Positions 45,801-57,760 of a stretch of 64,000 nucleotides of DNA are shown here, piece by piece. The position numbers and the translations under genes are program-made. Source of the stretch: Allium sativum (Eukaryota > Streptophyta > Magnoliopsida > Asparagales > Amaryllidaceae); assembly GCA_030737875.1 (NCBI GenBank), contig CM060920.1, positions 480,840,861-480,904,860 on the forward strand, given 5' to 3'. Position 1 is the first letter of the stretch, and each line of letters begins with the position of its first letter. The notes beneath the pieces are model-generated. The model searched no databases and was not told the DNA's origin. It saw only the letters and a program-made list of their open reading frames with translations.

Positions 45801-47184
45801 GGTTACAAGAAATTTCTAGAGTATTACCGAGGCGAGTCATGAGCCTCACCACCCTATGCTCACAATCGAGGATGGCTCCATAACTGGACAACCAATCCAT
45901 GCCCAAAATCAACCCGTATCCCGTGAACCCGAGAACATAAGCATTACACATGAATTCCACGGTCAAGATAGAAATCTTCAAATCCACACAAATCATAGAT
46001 AAATGGGCGGAACCCCCAATTGGATTTGAAACACTAACGGGATCCTCAACTAGACTAGTACTTAGGTGCAAACTTTCAACAATGTCAGAAGAAATAAAAC
46101 TATGCGATGCGCCAGAATCAAATAAGGTGCGAACAGGATAATCAGATATATAAACAAGACTTTCTACAGAAATACTACCTCGGTCCTGAACTGGAGCGGT
46201 ATTGAGAGCATGCACTTGCCCTCCAGAAGGTCCTGCACGCTGATTCTGCCCTTGCCCTTGTCCTTGCTTCTTGGGGCAATCCTTGCTAAAGTGTCCGGTC
46301 TCTCCACAATGAAAGCATTCGCCCCACTTCCTCTTCTTCTTTCTGCAATCCTTGGCTATGTGCCCAACAATCCCACAGAAGTTGCATTTTCTTGGGTCCT
46401 TTGCCTTGGCCTTGTTGCCCTTGTTGTTCTTGTTGTTTTGATTGCTCTGATTTCCTCCCCACTTGGAGTCTGTCTTCTTGGCTTGAGTCTCATTAGCCTT
46501 GACTTCCTTCTTGCCATTTCTATCGTCTCCTTGAAGCAATGCCATGTCTACTAGACCTTCGAAGGTGGCCCCCATGGGTATATGAGATAGGGCTAAACCT
46601 TGTAATGGCTCATTCAATCCTCGTGCAAAGCGTAAAGCCTTCTTCTGGGGAGTATTAACCATGTCCAAACCGAATCGAGCAAGCTGGTTAAACTTATTCA
46701 CATACTCCCTCACTGTCATGTCCCCTTGCTTCAAAGATATAAAATTCTCCAATTGCAGATTCGCCTCAGCTGATGATAGAAACTTAAGCCCAAACCTCGT
46801 CCTAAAGTCGGCCCAAGTCTCTATAGGTCTAGTAGCATTGGTGACCTCCCACCAATAAGCAGCCTCTTCTTTTAATAGCCATGCTGCCAATAAAACCTTT
46901 CTATGGTCTTCCACATCAAAGATAGCGAAGAGATCCTCAGTTTTTTTCAACCAATTTCGTGCCTCCACAAAAGTATCCGTCCCAATGAAATTCTTGCCAC
47001 CCATCGCCTTAAAGTCTTTGCAAATCTTAGCGAAATCTGCTTGTGGATTCTGAGGAGGAGGAGGAGGAGGGACCTCAGTTACGGTGGGGGTGGTTGCTGG
47101 GCCCACATTGTTGGCCCTAGCTTCCAAGTACCTCCGGAACCATCCGGGAATGGTCACTCCCTCGGGAAGGTTAAGATCGGCCAT
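42802..47184 (-). CDS. gag-pol: T1 gag-pol polyprotein (1460 aa), intact
   Basis: A single uninterrupted frame encoding the capsid and enzymes of a Tekay/Del-like chromovirus. Gag (about 1-250) ends in two zinc knuckles: [14 protein letters not shown] (267-280) and [14 protein letters not shown] (290-303). Protease has the catalytic DSG at 356-358. RT spans about 520-720, with [12 protein letters not shown] and catalytic FVDD (670-673). RNase H has Asp819, Glu856 and Asp881. Integrase has the HHCC finger (His1036/1042, Cys1072/1075) and the catalytic Asp1105, Asp1166 and Glu1202 (35-residue spacing), then GPF (1340-1342). A chromodomain-like tail spans about 1404-1450 and should guide integration to chromatin. 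The start [10 protein letters not shown] matches T2. RT reads ATRFRQ where G1 has ATGFHQ, possibly harmful. The ATG lies just after a candidate splice acceptor. Confidence 0.97.
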   Translation of the reverse strand: MADLNLPEGVTIPGWFRRYLEARANNVGPATTPTVTEVPPPPPPQNPQADFAKICKDFKAMGGKNFIGTDTFVEARNWLKKTEDLFAIFDVEDHRKVLLAAWLLKEEAAYWWEVTNATRPIETWADFRTRFGLKFLSSAEANLQLENFISLKQGDMTVREYVNKFNQLARFGLDMVNTPQKKALRFARGLNEPLQGLALSHIPMGATFEGLVDMALLQGDDRNGKKEVKANETQAKKTDSKWGGNQSNQNNKNNKGNKAKAKDPRKCNFCGIVGHIAKDCRKKKRKWGECFHCGETGHFSKDCPKKQGQGQGQNQRAGPSGGQVHALNTAPVQDRGSISVESLVYISDYPVRTLFDSGASHSFISSDIVESLHLSTSLVEDPVSVSNPIGGSAHLSMICVDLKISILTVEFMCNAYVLGFTGYGLILGMDWLSSYGAILDCEHRVVRLMTRLGNTLEISCNPRGPVMLCYLESLDSSIDDLQSVRVVRDYPDVFEEVKGLPPKREIDFRIYLVDNAKPVSLPVRHMTPRERRELSKQIKELLEKFFIRRSISEWGAPVVFSTKADGSLRLCVDYRELNKLTKKNRHPLPRIDDLFDQLVGASVFSQLDLATRFRQLRVAEDSIDKTAFRTPDGFFEWLVMPFGLTNAPAYFVDLMSRVFREFLNKFVVVFVDDILFFSKDEEEHARHLKEVMDTLRAHQLKAKFSKCHFWRREVRFLGHIVSKQGIAVDPAKVVVVQDWKTPRNATEVRSFLGLAGYYRKFIRDFAKISAPLTKLTKKNLVFAWDLECELAFQRLKGALTTAPVLALPDGGKMFTVYTDACGTGLGAVLMQEGRVICYGGRQLKVHENNYPTHDLELAAIVFALKSWRHYLLGERFELYTDHKSLKYLFSQKDLNLRQQRWMEFLASYDFEIAYTPGKGNFVADALSRSRLTLSPLFIEMKNLEFLATFDFTTTVESTTGSLASLELRPTLLDQVGTSQKEDPRIVEIMDKLIRGETSSHLARYTIDDKGWLRRDGRLCVPQVGDLVHKVIEEAHHSKMTIHPGGDKMYRDMKRIFFWAGMKKDVAEYVSKCMVCQQVKAESKKPGGLLHPLEVPQWKWESISMDFVDGLPRSRKGNTSIWVIVDRLTKSAHFIPVKSKRTASWLASIYLREIVRLHGVPSSIVSDRDPIFTSQFWNSLQEAMGTRLNLSTAYHPQTDGQTERVNRVLEDLLRLCVLDFGGTWEDHLPLVEFSYNNSYQASIGMAPFEALYGRPCRSPSCWWETTDRLILGPDMIRDTSEKVELVRRRMKAAQDRQKSYADKRRADLEFEVGDMVFVKVSPLRNVVRFGAIGKLAPRFVGPFPIIERIGKMAYKVELPEKLAGVHNVFHVSHLRKCLHESAEVVEPSILEDVEVEKEATLRRAPIRILGTEIKKLRNREVKLVKVQWSEADEDATWETEEKMRGLYPFLFEGTFSISFPK

Positions 47185-47205
47185 ACTGAAAAAGGAAAAG
47201 ATAGA
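47185..47205 (-). promoter_or_regulatory. T1 candidate splice acceptor at gag ATG
   Basis: In minus sense TCTTTTCCTTTTTCAG|T stands immediately before the ATG; the intron would end at 47186. T2 keeps a comparable pyrimidine-rich acceptor ending TTTTAG|T before its ATG. Pairing with the LTR donor at 49391 would remove 2206 bases including the primer site. Confidence 0.5.
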
Positions 47206-47366
47206 TTTAGAACAAGGAAACGAAGGATAGTGCTAATGGCTTTTGGGGAGTAGCCTTTTAAAATAACTAGACTTTTCTTGGAAAATACTTAATTGGTTTT
47301 GAAATAGTTTTTCAAAAGGTAAGTTTTTTTTCAAAAAGCCTTTTGCTCAAATCTTGTAAACCTTAT

Positions 47367-47378
47367 GCTCTGATACCA
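47367..47378 (-). promoter_or_regulatory. T1 primer binding site (tRNA-iMet)
   Basis: TGGTATCAGAGC on the minus strand, two bases from the 5' LTR edge at 47381. Confidence 0.93.
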
Positions 47379-49384
47379 AATGTAACACCCCACCTCTGCC
47401 AATGCCACTCTTGCAAGCACACTAGCTTTGGAGGGGTGTTAAACGAGGTAACATGCATGCAGATATCACAAGACAGAACATATAAGTAAAAACAGAGTAA
47501 ATAAAGCAGCGGATAAAACTAGCATTTCAAAACCATAGTCAAGTTACATCAAAGTACTTGTTCATTATTTTCCCATAAAACAAAGTCTAGAACATAAACT
47601 GAAAACTGAAAAAGAAACATAAAGTAACTATCCCCAAAGTAGCATAAGGCCATAGCATGCTCAAACCATACGTGAGCTATCCAGAAAAGCAGCAAAAGAT
47701 CCAGCTAAGTAACAGTGTTCCCACCCTGCAAACCTGGGGGGGGAAACGGAAGAAAAGAGGCGAAAGAAAACGGGTCAGTCAAAAAGACTAGTAAGTCTTA
47801 TCTACTATTAGTATAAAAACTAATAAAGTTAACTGAACATGTAAAACAGAGATGAGGTGTAGGGTGATAACCGGCATGGTGAAAGGTTAACAAGATAGAT
47901 CAAGTGTGGCATCGCATATACAAGGTTAAGTTGCACCAGGTGTGTACTAGTATTCCTATCCATGTCAAGTATAAACAAGAAATGATCCCTTGGCCCAAAG
48001 CTGGCCCACATCATGAGATGACCTAAATCGAGGTCCAACTACTCGGTCTAGTCGATCGGCTCCCTATCAGCCTAACTCGTCGTGTATCGGTGTCATACGG
48101 TCCAAACATGAAATGTAGTCGACTGTGCTAGGTCCACCCTAGGGTGTATCCGGCCCTAGGGTGTCAACCACTGACATGAAACAAGCACGCACAGTCAAAA
48201 CCTACTGGTGCCCAAGTCTGTCTTTCATCCCCGGACAATGTGCACGACCATGGTCCATCGGAATCTACTATGGCGCACCTACTTTTGCCGTCTTTTTGGT
48301 CGCTTACACTCCAGCCCAGTAATCGTGCCCCACCCTAGCCTAGTCCCTAGGGTATCCGATACTCCCTAGTGGGTTACTGCTGAGAAGGACCACGTAACTA
48401 GGGTTTTCTAGTGGGTTAAGTGTGGTTAACCCATCCAAACCATGTATCAAGTTGGTTAAGTGTACCCAAGGTTCATGACTTAACCGCGTCAACCCATCAT
48501 GTCTAATTGGTTAAGTATTCAAGTGGTCCATGACTTAACCCTACCATGTGGCATTAATTAGTTTAATGCACCCAACCTCTCACATTAGACCTTGTTGTGG
48601 TTACTAGTTAAGCCGGGCGGGTCCGGGTAGCTTTACACCACAACTTGGTCTAACCTCGGGTTTCTAGTGCAACATGACCAACTACTCACATTGGGTCCTA
48701 TTGCTTGTAGCCACTAGTTAAGTCGGTCGGTTCCGGGTAGATTTATGCTACAAACTCAACCCAACCTCGAGTTGGCCACTCTCATGTTTTCTAAGTGTCA
48801 TGTCCATCATTATGTTTACAAACATAATCACAAGTCAATGTTCATGTCATATTTTAAAACCATGTTTTCATGTCATTAATATTACCCAACCCAACGCATT
48901 CCCATCGCATGTATGTTTCGCATAACTTAACATAGATCAAAAGAGGGAACTTGGCAAAAAAATGACAAAAGGGCATAAGGTAATAAGGTTGGCCACAAGT
49001 TAAACATGGTGGCATATGAGGCATAGATACGTTCATAAGCTTGCATTTTACATCATGGGCCTCAAAACATGCATAATATCAACTTAAACAAATAGGTGAA
49101 ACATGATCATAAATGACATAGGATGGTGGCTAGAAGTTCGCATATAACATTATATGCAAGTTATCATAAAGGTTATGAGAGTTCTCATGTTGCATAATGC
49201 AACATTTCAAATCAAAGGTCATAGCTTTATATGCATAAGGCAAAGGTGATAGCTTTTCAAACATGCATAGAATATGTTTATGCATAACATGATAAGATCG
49301 AAGCACATATATCATACTTAGGCCCAAACTCAACTTGCAACATGTCATATTTAACTTCATAGTTAGAATCTAAGAGTAGTATAG

Positions 49385-49396
49385 GGCTTACAATGA
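49385..49396 (-). promoter_or_regulatory. T1 5' LTR candidate splice donor
   Basis: Minus strand CATT|GTAAGCC, GT at 49391-49390. Conserved in the left LTR and in T2 (57870-57869) although the neighbouring sequence differs. Confidence 0.45.
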
Positions 49397-49680
49397 GCGG
49401 TTATGCGATCTAGATCAATATATATAAAGATTGAGACGAAGCCACAAGCAAAATCCGCAAAGAAAATAATAAGCTCCACTTAAACGCCTTGAAACAAGAA
49501 GTAATAACTCCAATGACAAAGAAAGAAGGCTCTTTTACTTAAGAAAGATGGCTCTTTTATGACATAGATTGATTTGAGACACTCATGCTTTCATGAAGAA
49601 GATGGAGGCCATGATTGGTGAATAATTGGACAGCATTTAGTTGTAGGAATGATTAATGAGGGTTTAGGCTAGGTCTAGGG

Positions 49681-49693
49681 GTCTTTTTATAGG
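49681..49693 (-). promoter_or_regulatory. T1 5' LTR TATA box
   Basis: Minus strand CCTATAAAAAGAC, about 300 bp upstream of the candidate donor and about 130 bp downstream of the GTCGAC cluster. T2 has CTCTATAAAAAGAC at the matching place. Confidence 0.7.
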
Positions 49694-50195
49694 TGATTAG
49701 GTTAATTTAGACCATAGGATTAACCCTAAATCGAATCTGAGCCATCAACTCCCGTCAGAAACTTCCAGAGCAAGACCTAACCTGTCAAAATGGTGCACCA
49801 GAAAAACTGGTCCGACCGGGGGGGTCGACCCCTGGGTCGACATGGGTGTCGACCCATGGGTCGAAATGGGTGTCGACCCATTGGGGGGGTCGACAGGGGT
49901 GTCGACCCCTGTGTCGACCCTGCCTGGGGCGGGAAAATTCCCGCCCATTCTGCCTTGGTTCAAATTTAAATCTGAATTCGAATTTGAACTGTTTTCGGGC
50001 TTGGAATTTTCTGAAAACTTCATTGGGCCATAACTTGGTCATACGGACTCCGTTTTTCGAAAACTCGGACTCTATTTCGCGTATTTTTCTGAGACGAACG
50101 CAATGGCACAGCCCGTTTCCCTTGATTCAGATTTTAATATTTAATTCTGCCTTGATTTACATTATAACATGTTATTAAAAATACGGATTGTTACA

Positions 50196-53100
50196 AATTA
50201 TTTCAAATAGTATCGACTAGAAATTTATTTTAATCGAAGATAATACGAATATATTCAATTTAATTATAAAAGGAATTAGAAACAGCACGGTAGTTTGAAA
50301 AGTCAAATTTGAACTTTGACTGATTGTACAGGATGCAGAATAAATCGGATTTTGGTGAAACCAAAAATATTAGAATCTATTTAAAAGTATCTTTCCAACG
50401 AATCCGAAAAATCGAAATTTCATTGCGGGAATCAAAAGTTATGGCCAGTTGAAATTTCAGAATAGTCGCTGTAGAATTTCTATATATATTTTTAATATTA
50501 AAATAGCCATTTTTCAAACGACTTCTGTTTTCGACGAAACCACTTTTGTTGGATTCGGAATGTCAAATTATTGCTAAGTTTAATTTTTCATAATTTTTAG
50601 AATTAATTTGTGACCGTGGCAAAAAGATTTCAGTTTGGTTAATTTCGGTCAATTTTAATCGATTTGAAAAAGGCCATTTTTCAAACAGTCTCAGAATTCG
50701 ACGAAATTAATTTTGTTAGGACCATATTGTCAAAACAAAGCCAGAAATAGATTTTCTAGATTTTTTTGAGTTAGTATATGACCCCGGTAAGATTACAAAG
50801 TACGTTTGAATTTAATATTAAAGATTTATTTTAAAAATAAAAGAAACATGCTGTAAACTTCAGAATTAGACTTCGGCACTAGTTCCATTGCGTTCAGAAG
50901 GCGTCAAAACATATTGTTCGACAGTTGTTTGGCTCCATTTGGAGATCAGACGGAAAAACCCTAATTTTGGATTTAAATAAAAAAAATACGCTTGAATACG
51001 TGTATAAATACGGATGAACAGTACTCTTTCTTCCCTGTTTCCTTCAGCCGCCACAACCCATCACCCTTCGAATTTTCAAACTTCGATTCCTCCTCCTCCA
51101 CTCGATTTTAGTCCTCACCGTAGTGAAACTTTTTGAAGTATTTTCTCCGCTCTTCGACCTCATACCGAAACCGAACCTCCCCGTCACCTGTAGCCGCCGC
51201 CCCACCCCCCTAAACACCACCGCCGTCGAGCTGTGCTGGGCACCACAGATGCAGCCGCGACCCCCCATCTCCCCGGCGATTGTTCCCCCCTCCTAGCCCT
51301 CCGACGTCGCGCAAACATCTCTAAAAACCATTGCCCATATCTCCTGAAAAGTTGGATCAAAGATTTGAACAAATCTGAAATTATACGGCCTAAATTTCAA
51401 AGGTAAATTCTCAGATTTGCCACGCTTATTTCTGTTGCAACTGCAGTTGTAAAAAAAAGTAATTGTTGATTAAAAATGGTTAATTTGTTCATATGAACTC
51501 CAAACTGAAAATTTTCAGATCCAGAGAACCATGACTGCGAGTACGACTTTTTAAAAGGGATTGGGACAATTTCTGAATTTATTTGGATTTTTAATTCTGC
51601 TTAAATCAAGGTGAGTATTCTGATTCAAATAATTAATAATTAATTTAATTATATTGCTTGTTCATAAATCATGCTGTATATATGAGTAATCTGATTTGTG
51701 ATGTTATGATTGTGTGTTGATTTGTTTTGGGATGTTGTATGACCACATTTCTAGTTATTGATAATTATAGATCTGAAATCATATGCTGTTTCATACACAT
51801 GAATGTCAATTAAAACCTTTCTAGTTGGATCTAAAATATAGAACCATGCCTCTGCCCCCTAGATCTACCTTTCTGTTATGCAGATATATCTTATTTAGTT
51901 CACATACATATCTTGTACTGGTGTAAAGATCTAATTTTTGGTATAATTCATAGATCTTGAATTGGTTTGCTTATTAAAAATGAAAAGATTCAATTTTTAT
52001 TGAAAATAAAAGTGAGAATGTTAGCGGTATGAAAAGATTCAATTTTTATTGAAAATAAAAGTGAGAATGTTAACGGTATGAAAAGATTCAATTTTTATTG
52101 AAAATAAAAAGTGAATATGTTTACGGTATGAAAAGATTTATTTTAATTATATTTGAAATGTAATGTTAATTACATTTTTAATGTAATTAAAAAGATAGGA
52201 ATTTGACATGTAATTAAAAAGAAGGGAATTTGAAATGTAATGTTAATTACATTTTTAATGTAATTAAAAAGATAGGAATTTTTACATTGTAAATGAAAGA
52301 ACAAAATTTGACACCGTAATGTTAATTGCATTTTTAATGTAGAAAAAAAAAAGAGATTTTACAATGTAATTAAAAGACAAGATCTCGACATGAAACAAAA
52401 ATTACATTTTCAATGTAATTAAAAGACAAGATCTCGACATGAAACAGAAATTACATTTTCATTGTAATTAAAAGACAAGATCTCGACATGAAACAAAAAA
52501 TACATTTTTAATGTAATTAAAAAGAAGAATTGGACATTAGAATAAATTTTTTAATGTAATTTAAAAAGATAGAAATTTACATCGTTATGAAACTATATTT
52601 AAAAAGATGAGATTTTTGCAATGTAAATAAAAAGATGAGATTTTTACAATGTAAATAAAAAGATGAGGTTTTTACAATGTAAATAAAAAGATGAGGTTTT
52701 TACAATGTAAATAAAAAGATGAGATTTTTACATTGTAAATAAAAAAAAGTTTAGATTTTTGCATTGTAAATAAAAAGATTAGATTTTTGCATCGTAAATA
52801 AAAAGATTAGGTTATTACAAAGACATGAAATTTATACCATATAGAAAATTACATTTTTTTATATGTCATTAAGAGACATGAAATTTATACCGCATAGAAT
52901 TACATTTTTATATGTAATTAAAGAAATAGAATTTACATGTAAATTAAAATTACATTTTTATATGTAAGTTAAGAATGAGAAGTTGCATTGAAAATAAAAT
53001 TACATTTTTATATGTAATTAAAGAATAGGATTTTACATTGTAAATTGAAAACAAGACTTGACATGCAATATTAATTACATTTTCAATGTAATTAAAAAGT

Positions 53101-55554
53101 AGAATTTGACGGTGTAATTAAAATCACATTTTTAATGTAATTTATAAAGATGAGATTTTTCACCATTATGTTAATTACATTTTTAATGTAATTAATTAGA
53201 GAAATTTTACAATGTAATTAAAGGATAGAAATTCTACATTATAATGTTAGTTACAATTTACATTGTAATTAAAAAAGGAAGGTTTTACGTTGTGATAAAA
53301 GAATGGAATTTAACATTGTAATATATTTACATTTCTATGTAAATAAAGGAATAAAAGAATGTATTTAGATGTTGAAATATTATCTTCATTTTTAAATAAA
53401 TTAAAAATGAATGGGTACCGGTAGTTGTTGAGCTCAAGGTTAAATTGAACGACGTTATAAAGGTTAATGGTTTATATTTATATATAAATATAAATAAATT
53501 TAAACGAATCGAGCGCGGTAGTTCGCGTTTTGAAATCGTACCTTTAAACAACTATATCAAAAGATCCGACCGTCGGATTTTCCCAAAACGAAAACCATTA
53601 GGACCACTTTGGGAAGATCTTTCCAACAATATAAACTACGTTAAAATCCAACGGTTAGATTTTGAGAAATGTGTAAATCAAAATTGGTTGAAAACAGCCC
53701 CAAGGTCGCTCCTTTGACCTGAAGCGTCGTTAAATAAAGGTTTAATTATTTCTAATAATTAAAAATAGGAATTAATCGTTACAAAATAATATATCGATGT
53801 AAAAATGGTTTTTCAAATTATATATGCGAGAATTATTTGGAATGTCCGAGTTTAATCTCATTCCAAATAATCAAACGACGTCTAAAGATCGAAGTGTGAA
53901 GACGGCGAATGAAGATCGTAAATCTTCCCTCGAATGGACAACGATCAAGACCCTGAATTGACTTGCTCCCAATCCAAGGGTCAGGGTAATTGCCCAAACG
54001 TATGTGTTGATTTCACGGATATGCGGGTACCACTTTTCCGTACTGGACATACGGGACGAGAGTATCTCCAGTTTCGTTCAGACCCAGAATGGGCTTATAA
54101 AAATTGAATGTGTGTCCGACATCGTACTCCTTTATACCATATTTATTGATTTTCTGCCGAGTGTATGAATGTTTGGTGGCGGAGAATTTATTCTCTTGCT
54201 TAACACCCTTTTATATATTTTGGCAAAAGATCGATTGTATGGTATGGATTGACAGTGTGGCATACCAAGATGCAATGATCAAGGTTTCTTGTTGAAAAGC
54301 AGAACCTTGTGGTGACGATCAAAGCATAGCTTGAATAAGCATAGCTTTGTGTATTACGTAGCTTCGCGAGCCTCACAACCCGGTTGAGTTTAAAACGGAG
54401 CAAGGGAACGCATGGAGAGCAGCACATTTCTTTCTAGCTAGAAGTGGTGTTTGGGTTTTACACGGCCCGACATTTTACTTATGTGGATAATGGAATGAGG
54501 CACCTTGGATATTAGGTCATATAGGACTGTGAAACGTGTGTTCAGGAATAACTAATCTGCAAAATCGTATGTGCGGACTGGCCCTGCAGGATCCAAGGGT
54601 TCACTGCGGGGGATCCTAAGACATTAGCTAGAGTGTCTCGAATCGGTAAGGAGATCGTTCCTAGTCTTGACTCATGATGGAAAACCAAATTCCCAATACA
54701 ACCCTACGGACTTGATTGTATTACTAGTATGGCGACATAGTTGTATGGGGTACTATGCTGCCTAGGATTGATACATTTACTTTGAAATGTTTTTGTAGCG
54801 TATATACACTAATAATAATATCAAATTCGTTTTTATCGTACCAAGCATGTTTAATCATCATAAGGTAAAACTCTATCCTCTGGTTTGCGTTGCATTGTGT
54901 GATGGGACTTGAGTCTTATGATGATTCCATTTTTCCAAAAGTATTGCGCTGTTTACGATTTACTTATTTAACTGTGCTGTCACTTTAGTTTATGCACGAC
55001 AATCCATTGAAATAAAACCCATTCCGCGTTAGCGGCGTGGTCTTTGGATTTGCCTTATTACTATTAATTAAATTAGTTAAGAATTCTCACACCAGTCCCA
55101 TGACTGACTCGTAGTTTGTTTTCACCTTTGCATACTCGGGTGCCCTCTTTTCTACACGGGCAGCCAAGTAGCGGCTTTCACTTTCTTTGGAGTTGCTGCC
55201 TTTGGAGCTTTCACGGTGTTGCTTAGTTGAGGTGATGATCTGGAGCTATGAAGACTATGTATCATTTATCTTTTGTTGCATTTTATCATTAGACTTTGAG
55301 ATATCTGAACTTATTCTATTTCCGGTTGTTCTATTTTGAAGTTTGAAACTTATTTCCTTTTGCTGAAATTGATGTAATAATTTAGAACTCTTTGACTGCG
55401 GAATTCTGCATTTAATGACATTCATATTTTCCGCTGCTATGATGTTGTTATTATATAGTTTTCATGTGCTATGTTGTATCTGTGATCTGTATTTATGTTG
55501 TATTCCAAATGACTATGCCTTACTTTCATTCCGTGGAAGTTTGGGGTTGTCACA
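50196..55554 (+). repeat. G1 3' LTR, main part
   Basis: It resumes after T1 with the duplicated AATTA and ends GGGTTGTCACA, followed by the attta duplication. It includes the TATA box (51003-51010), donor (51611), arrays at 51970-53400 and the intact LTR end (55075-55554) missing from the 5' LTR. The CAGTCCCATGACTG hairpin is at 55093-55106. Confidence 0.92.
51970..53400. repeat. Tandem arrays in G1 3' LTR
   Basis: Counterpart of 33421-34870: three 49-bp units, then the ACATT/AATGT palindrome array. Several sub-units differ in number between the two LTRs, for example more AAAGATGAG units here. Confidence 0.85.
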
Positions 55555-55709
55555 ATTTATTTTCAGAAAATGATATTTTAAAACCTTTATCACATAGTTG
55601 ACTAATACTTAATAAATTATGTTTCAAATTTTTAACTAATAAAACATCAGAAACAAGAGGTGAATTAGATATACCGTAATTACTTACATTACCTTTGTCG
55701 ATGATATAT
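55555..55709 (-). pseudogene. C2 copia pol, gag-pre-integrase fragment
   Basis: Minus-strand translation reads SDVLLVKNLKHNLLSISQLC and then DKGFKISF, the standard copia region before integrase. It joins the C2 fragment ending at 31603 across the attta duplication, proving that G1 inserted into C2. The open state is kept over this short piece. It is cut on its right by T2. Confidence 0.9.
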
Positions 55710-56924
55710 TGTAACACCCCACCTCCGCCAGGGTGACTCTTGCAAGCACACTAGCTTCGGAGGGGCGTTTAAACAAGGTAAACATGCATGCAGATATCAC
55801 AAGACAGAACATATAAGTAAAACAGAGTAGTAAAGCAGCGGATAAAACTTGCATTTCCAAAACCATAGTTAAGTTACAATAAAGTAATTAGTCATTATTT
55901 TCCAACAAACAAAGTCTAGATAAAAGCATAAACTGAAAAACTGAAATACATAAAGTACTATCCCCAAAGTGAAGTGATAAACCATAGCTAGCTCAATGTC
56001 CAAACCCGTACATGAGCAAATCCAGTAAGCAAGCTAGAAAGATCCAAGCTAAGCTCCAATGTTCCCACCCTGAGGACCTGAGGGGGGGAAACGGAAGAAA
56101 AGAGGCGAAAGAAAACAGGTCAGTCAAAAAGACTGGTAAGCCCTACTACTATCCGTCTATGAACTAGTAAAGTTAACTGGTATGAGAAGCTGAGATGAAC
56201 ATAAGGATAACAACATACTGGCATGATGATTAACTAACAAGGTAGATAAAGGTGTCATCGCATAATCAAGGTTAAGTTTTGCACCACGGGTGTACTAGCA
56301 TTCTAACATGTCAAGTAAAAACAAGAATTGATCCCTTGGCCCAAGTTTGGCCCAACATCATGAGATGACCTAAATCAAGGTCCAACTACTCGGTCTAGTC
56401 GATCGGCTCCCTATAAGCCTAACTCGTCAAGTGTCGGTGTCATACGGCTTAATCATGTAATGTAGTTGACTGTGCAGGGTCCACCCTAGGGTGTATCTGG
56501 CCCTACGGTGTAACCCTCAGACACCATTACAGGATGCACAGTCTAAACCTACCGGTGCCCGTGTTCAACTCCGGACTTAATGTGCACGACCATGGTCCGC
56601 CTGAACAACCGGGGCATCATTCAGCCGTCTCTTTTGGTCTCTTACAATCAGCCCAGTAACCGTGCCCCACCCTAGCCTAGTCCTAGGGTCTTATGATACT
56701 ATCTAGAAGGTTACTGCTGAAAAGGACCACGCAACTAGGGTTTCTTAACGGGTTAAATGTGGTTAACCCGATCCAAACGTGGATTAAATTGGTTAAGAGT
56801 ACCCAAGGTTCCTGACTTAACCCCGATTAACCCATCAAGCCCAAATTGGTTAAGTATTAAGTGGACCATGACTTAACCCTAATCAGGAGGCATTCATTAA
56901 CTTAATGTGCTTTAACCTCTCACA

Positions 56925-57103
56925 TTAGACCTTGTTGTGGTTACTAGTTAAGCCGGGCGGGTCCGGGTAGCTTTACACCACAACCTGGTCTAACCTCGGG
57001 TTCGTGCACAAAATGACCAACTTCTCACATTGGGTCTTATTGTTTGTAGCCACTATTTAAGTCGGGCGGGTCTGGGTAGATTTATGCTACAAACTCAACC
57101 CAA
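56925..57103 (-). other. Twin two-tier hairpins in T2 3' LTR
   Basis: Copy 1: TTAGACC/GGTCTAA and GTTGTGGT/ACCACAAC. Copy 2: TTGGGT/ACCCAA and TTTGTAGC/GCTACAAA. The first recurs at 63860-63928 in the right LTR; the second is cut by the window end. Confidence 0.75.
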
Positions 57104-57575
57104 CCTCGAGTTGGCCACACTCATATTTTCTAAGTGTCATGTCCATTATGTTTCCAAAACATAATTACAAGTTAACATATCACGTCATGTTATAAAAACC
57201 ATGTTTATGTCATAATGTTACCCAACCCCAACGTAATCCCATCGTTTACATAATCGCAACAACGCATAAAGGATAAAATAGGGAACTTGGCATAATCATG
57301 ACAAAAAGGTGTTGAAGCCACAAGTTTAACATGGTGGCATATGAAATGTACATATGTTCATATACTTGCATATTGCATTATTAGGCTTCAAAAGCATGCA
57401 TAAAACCAAACTTAGCATATGAGTGATACATGGTGATAAATGACATGTAGAATTTGCTAGAAGTTCGCATTTAGCCTCACATGCAAGTTATCATAAGGGA
57501 TATGATAACTTCCATGTTGCCAAAATGCAACCTTTCATATAAAGCTTGAAGCTTTAAGCTCACAAACTCAAGTTT

Positions 57576-57760
57576 AACTTGCATAACATGATAACATGAT
57601 CAACTCAAACTTGCATAACATGATAACATGATCAACCCAAACTTGCATAACATGATAACATGATCAACCCAAACTTGCATAACATGATAACATGATCAAC
57701 CCAAACTTGCATAACATGATAACATGATCAACCCAAACTTGCATAACATGGCAACATGTG
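57576..57760. repeat. 32-bp tandem repeat in T2 3' LTR
   Basis: About five to six copies of a unit containing ACTTGCATAACATGATAACA and TGATCAACCC. T1 has no such array at this place, so it expanded within the T2 lineage. Confidence 0.88.

Larger units (their letters stand above)
39403..50195 (-). mobile_element. T1: complete Tekay/Del-like chromovirus
   Basis: A 10.8-kb Ty3/gypsy element with LTRs at 39403-42213 and 47381-50195, target duplication aatta (39398-39402, 50196-50200), primer site, polypurine tract and one uninterrupted gag-pol frame. All parts needed for autonomous movement appear present. LTRs differ by only a small number of substitutions and short indels seen by eye (for example a 3-bp indel at 39931/47913). 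It sits in the G1 3' LTR. Confidence 0.96.
47381..50195 (-). repeat. T1 5' LTR (right copy)
   Basis: 2815 bp, active orientation minus. In transcription order it has the GTCGAC cluster (about 49918-49824), TATA box (49691-49684), donor (49391), twin hairpins (48764-48585), CAGTC/GACTG hairpin near 47775-47789, and the primer site just outside. Confidence 0.95.
31604..55554 (+). mobile_element. G1: decayed chromovirus with about 5.4 kb LTRs (contains T1)
   Basis: A plus-strand Ty3/gypsy element inserted in C2 pol, bounded by the target duplication attta (31599-31603 and 55555-55559). The 5' LTR is 31604 to about 36440; pol remnants run 36441-39218; the polypurine tract ends at 39320; the 3' LTR is 39321-39402 plus 50196-55554, split by T1. 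A deletion removed the last roughly 480 bp of the 5' LTR, the primer site, gag and protease, joining the LTR directly to RT. The LTRs have diverged by substitutions and indels, so G1 is much older than N1 or T1. Confidence 0.92.

Noticed and set aside
43176..46858. Plus-strand frames inside T1 gag-pol
   Set aside because: They are antisense shadows of the intact polyprotein.
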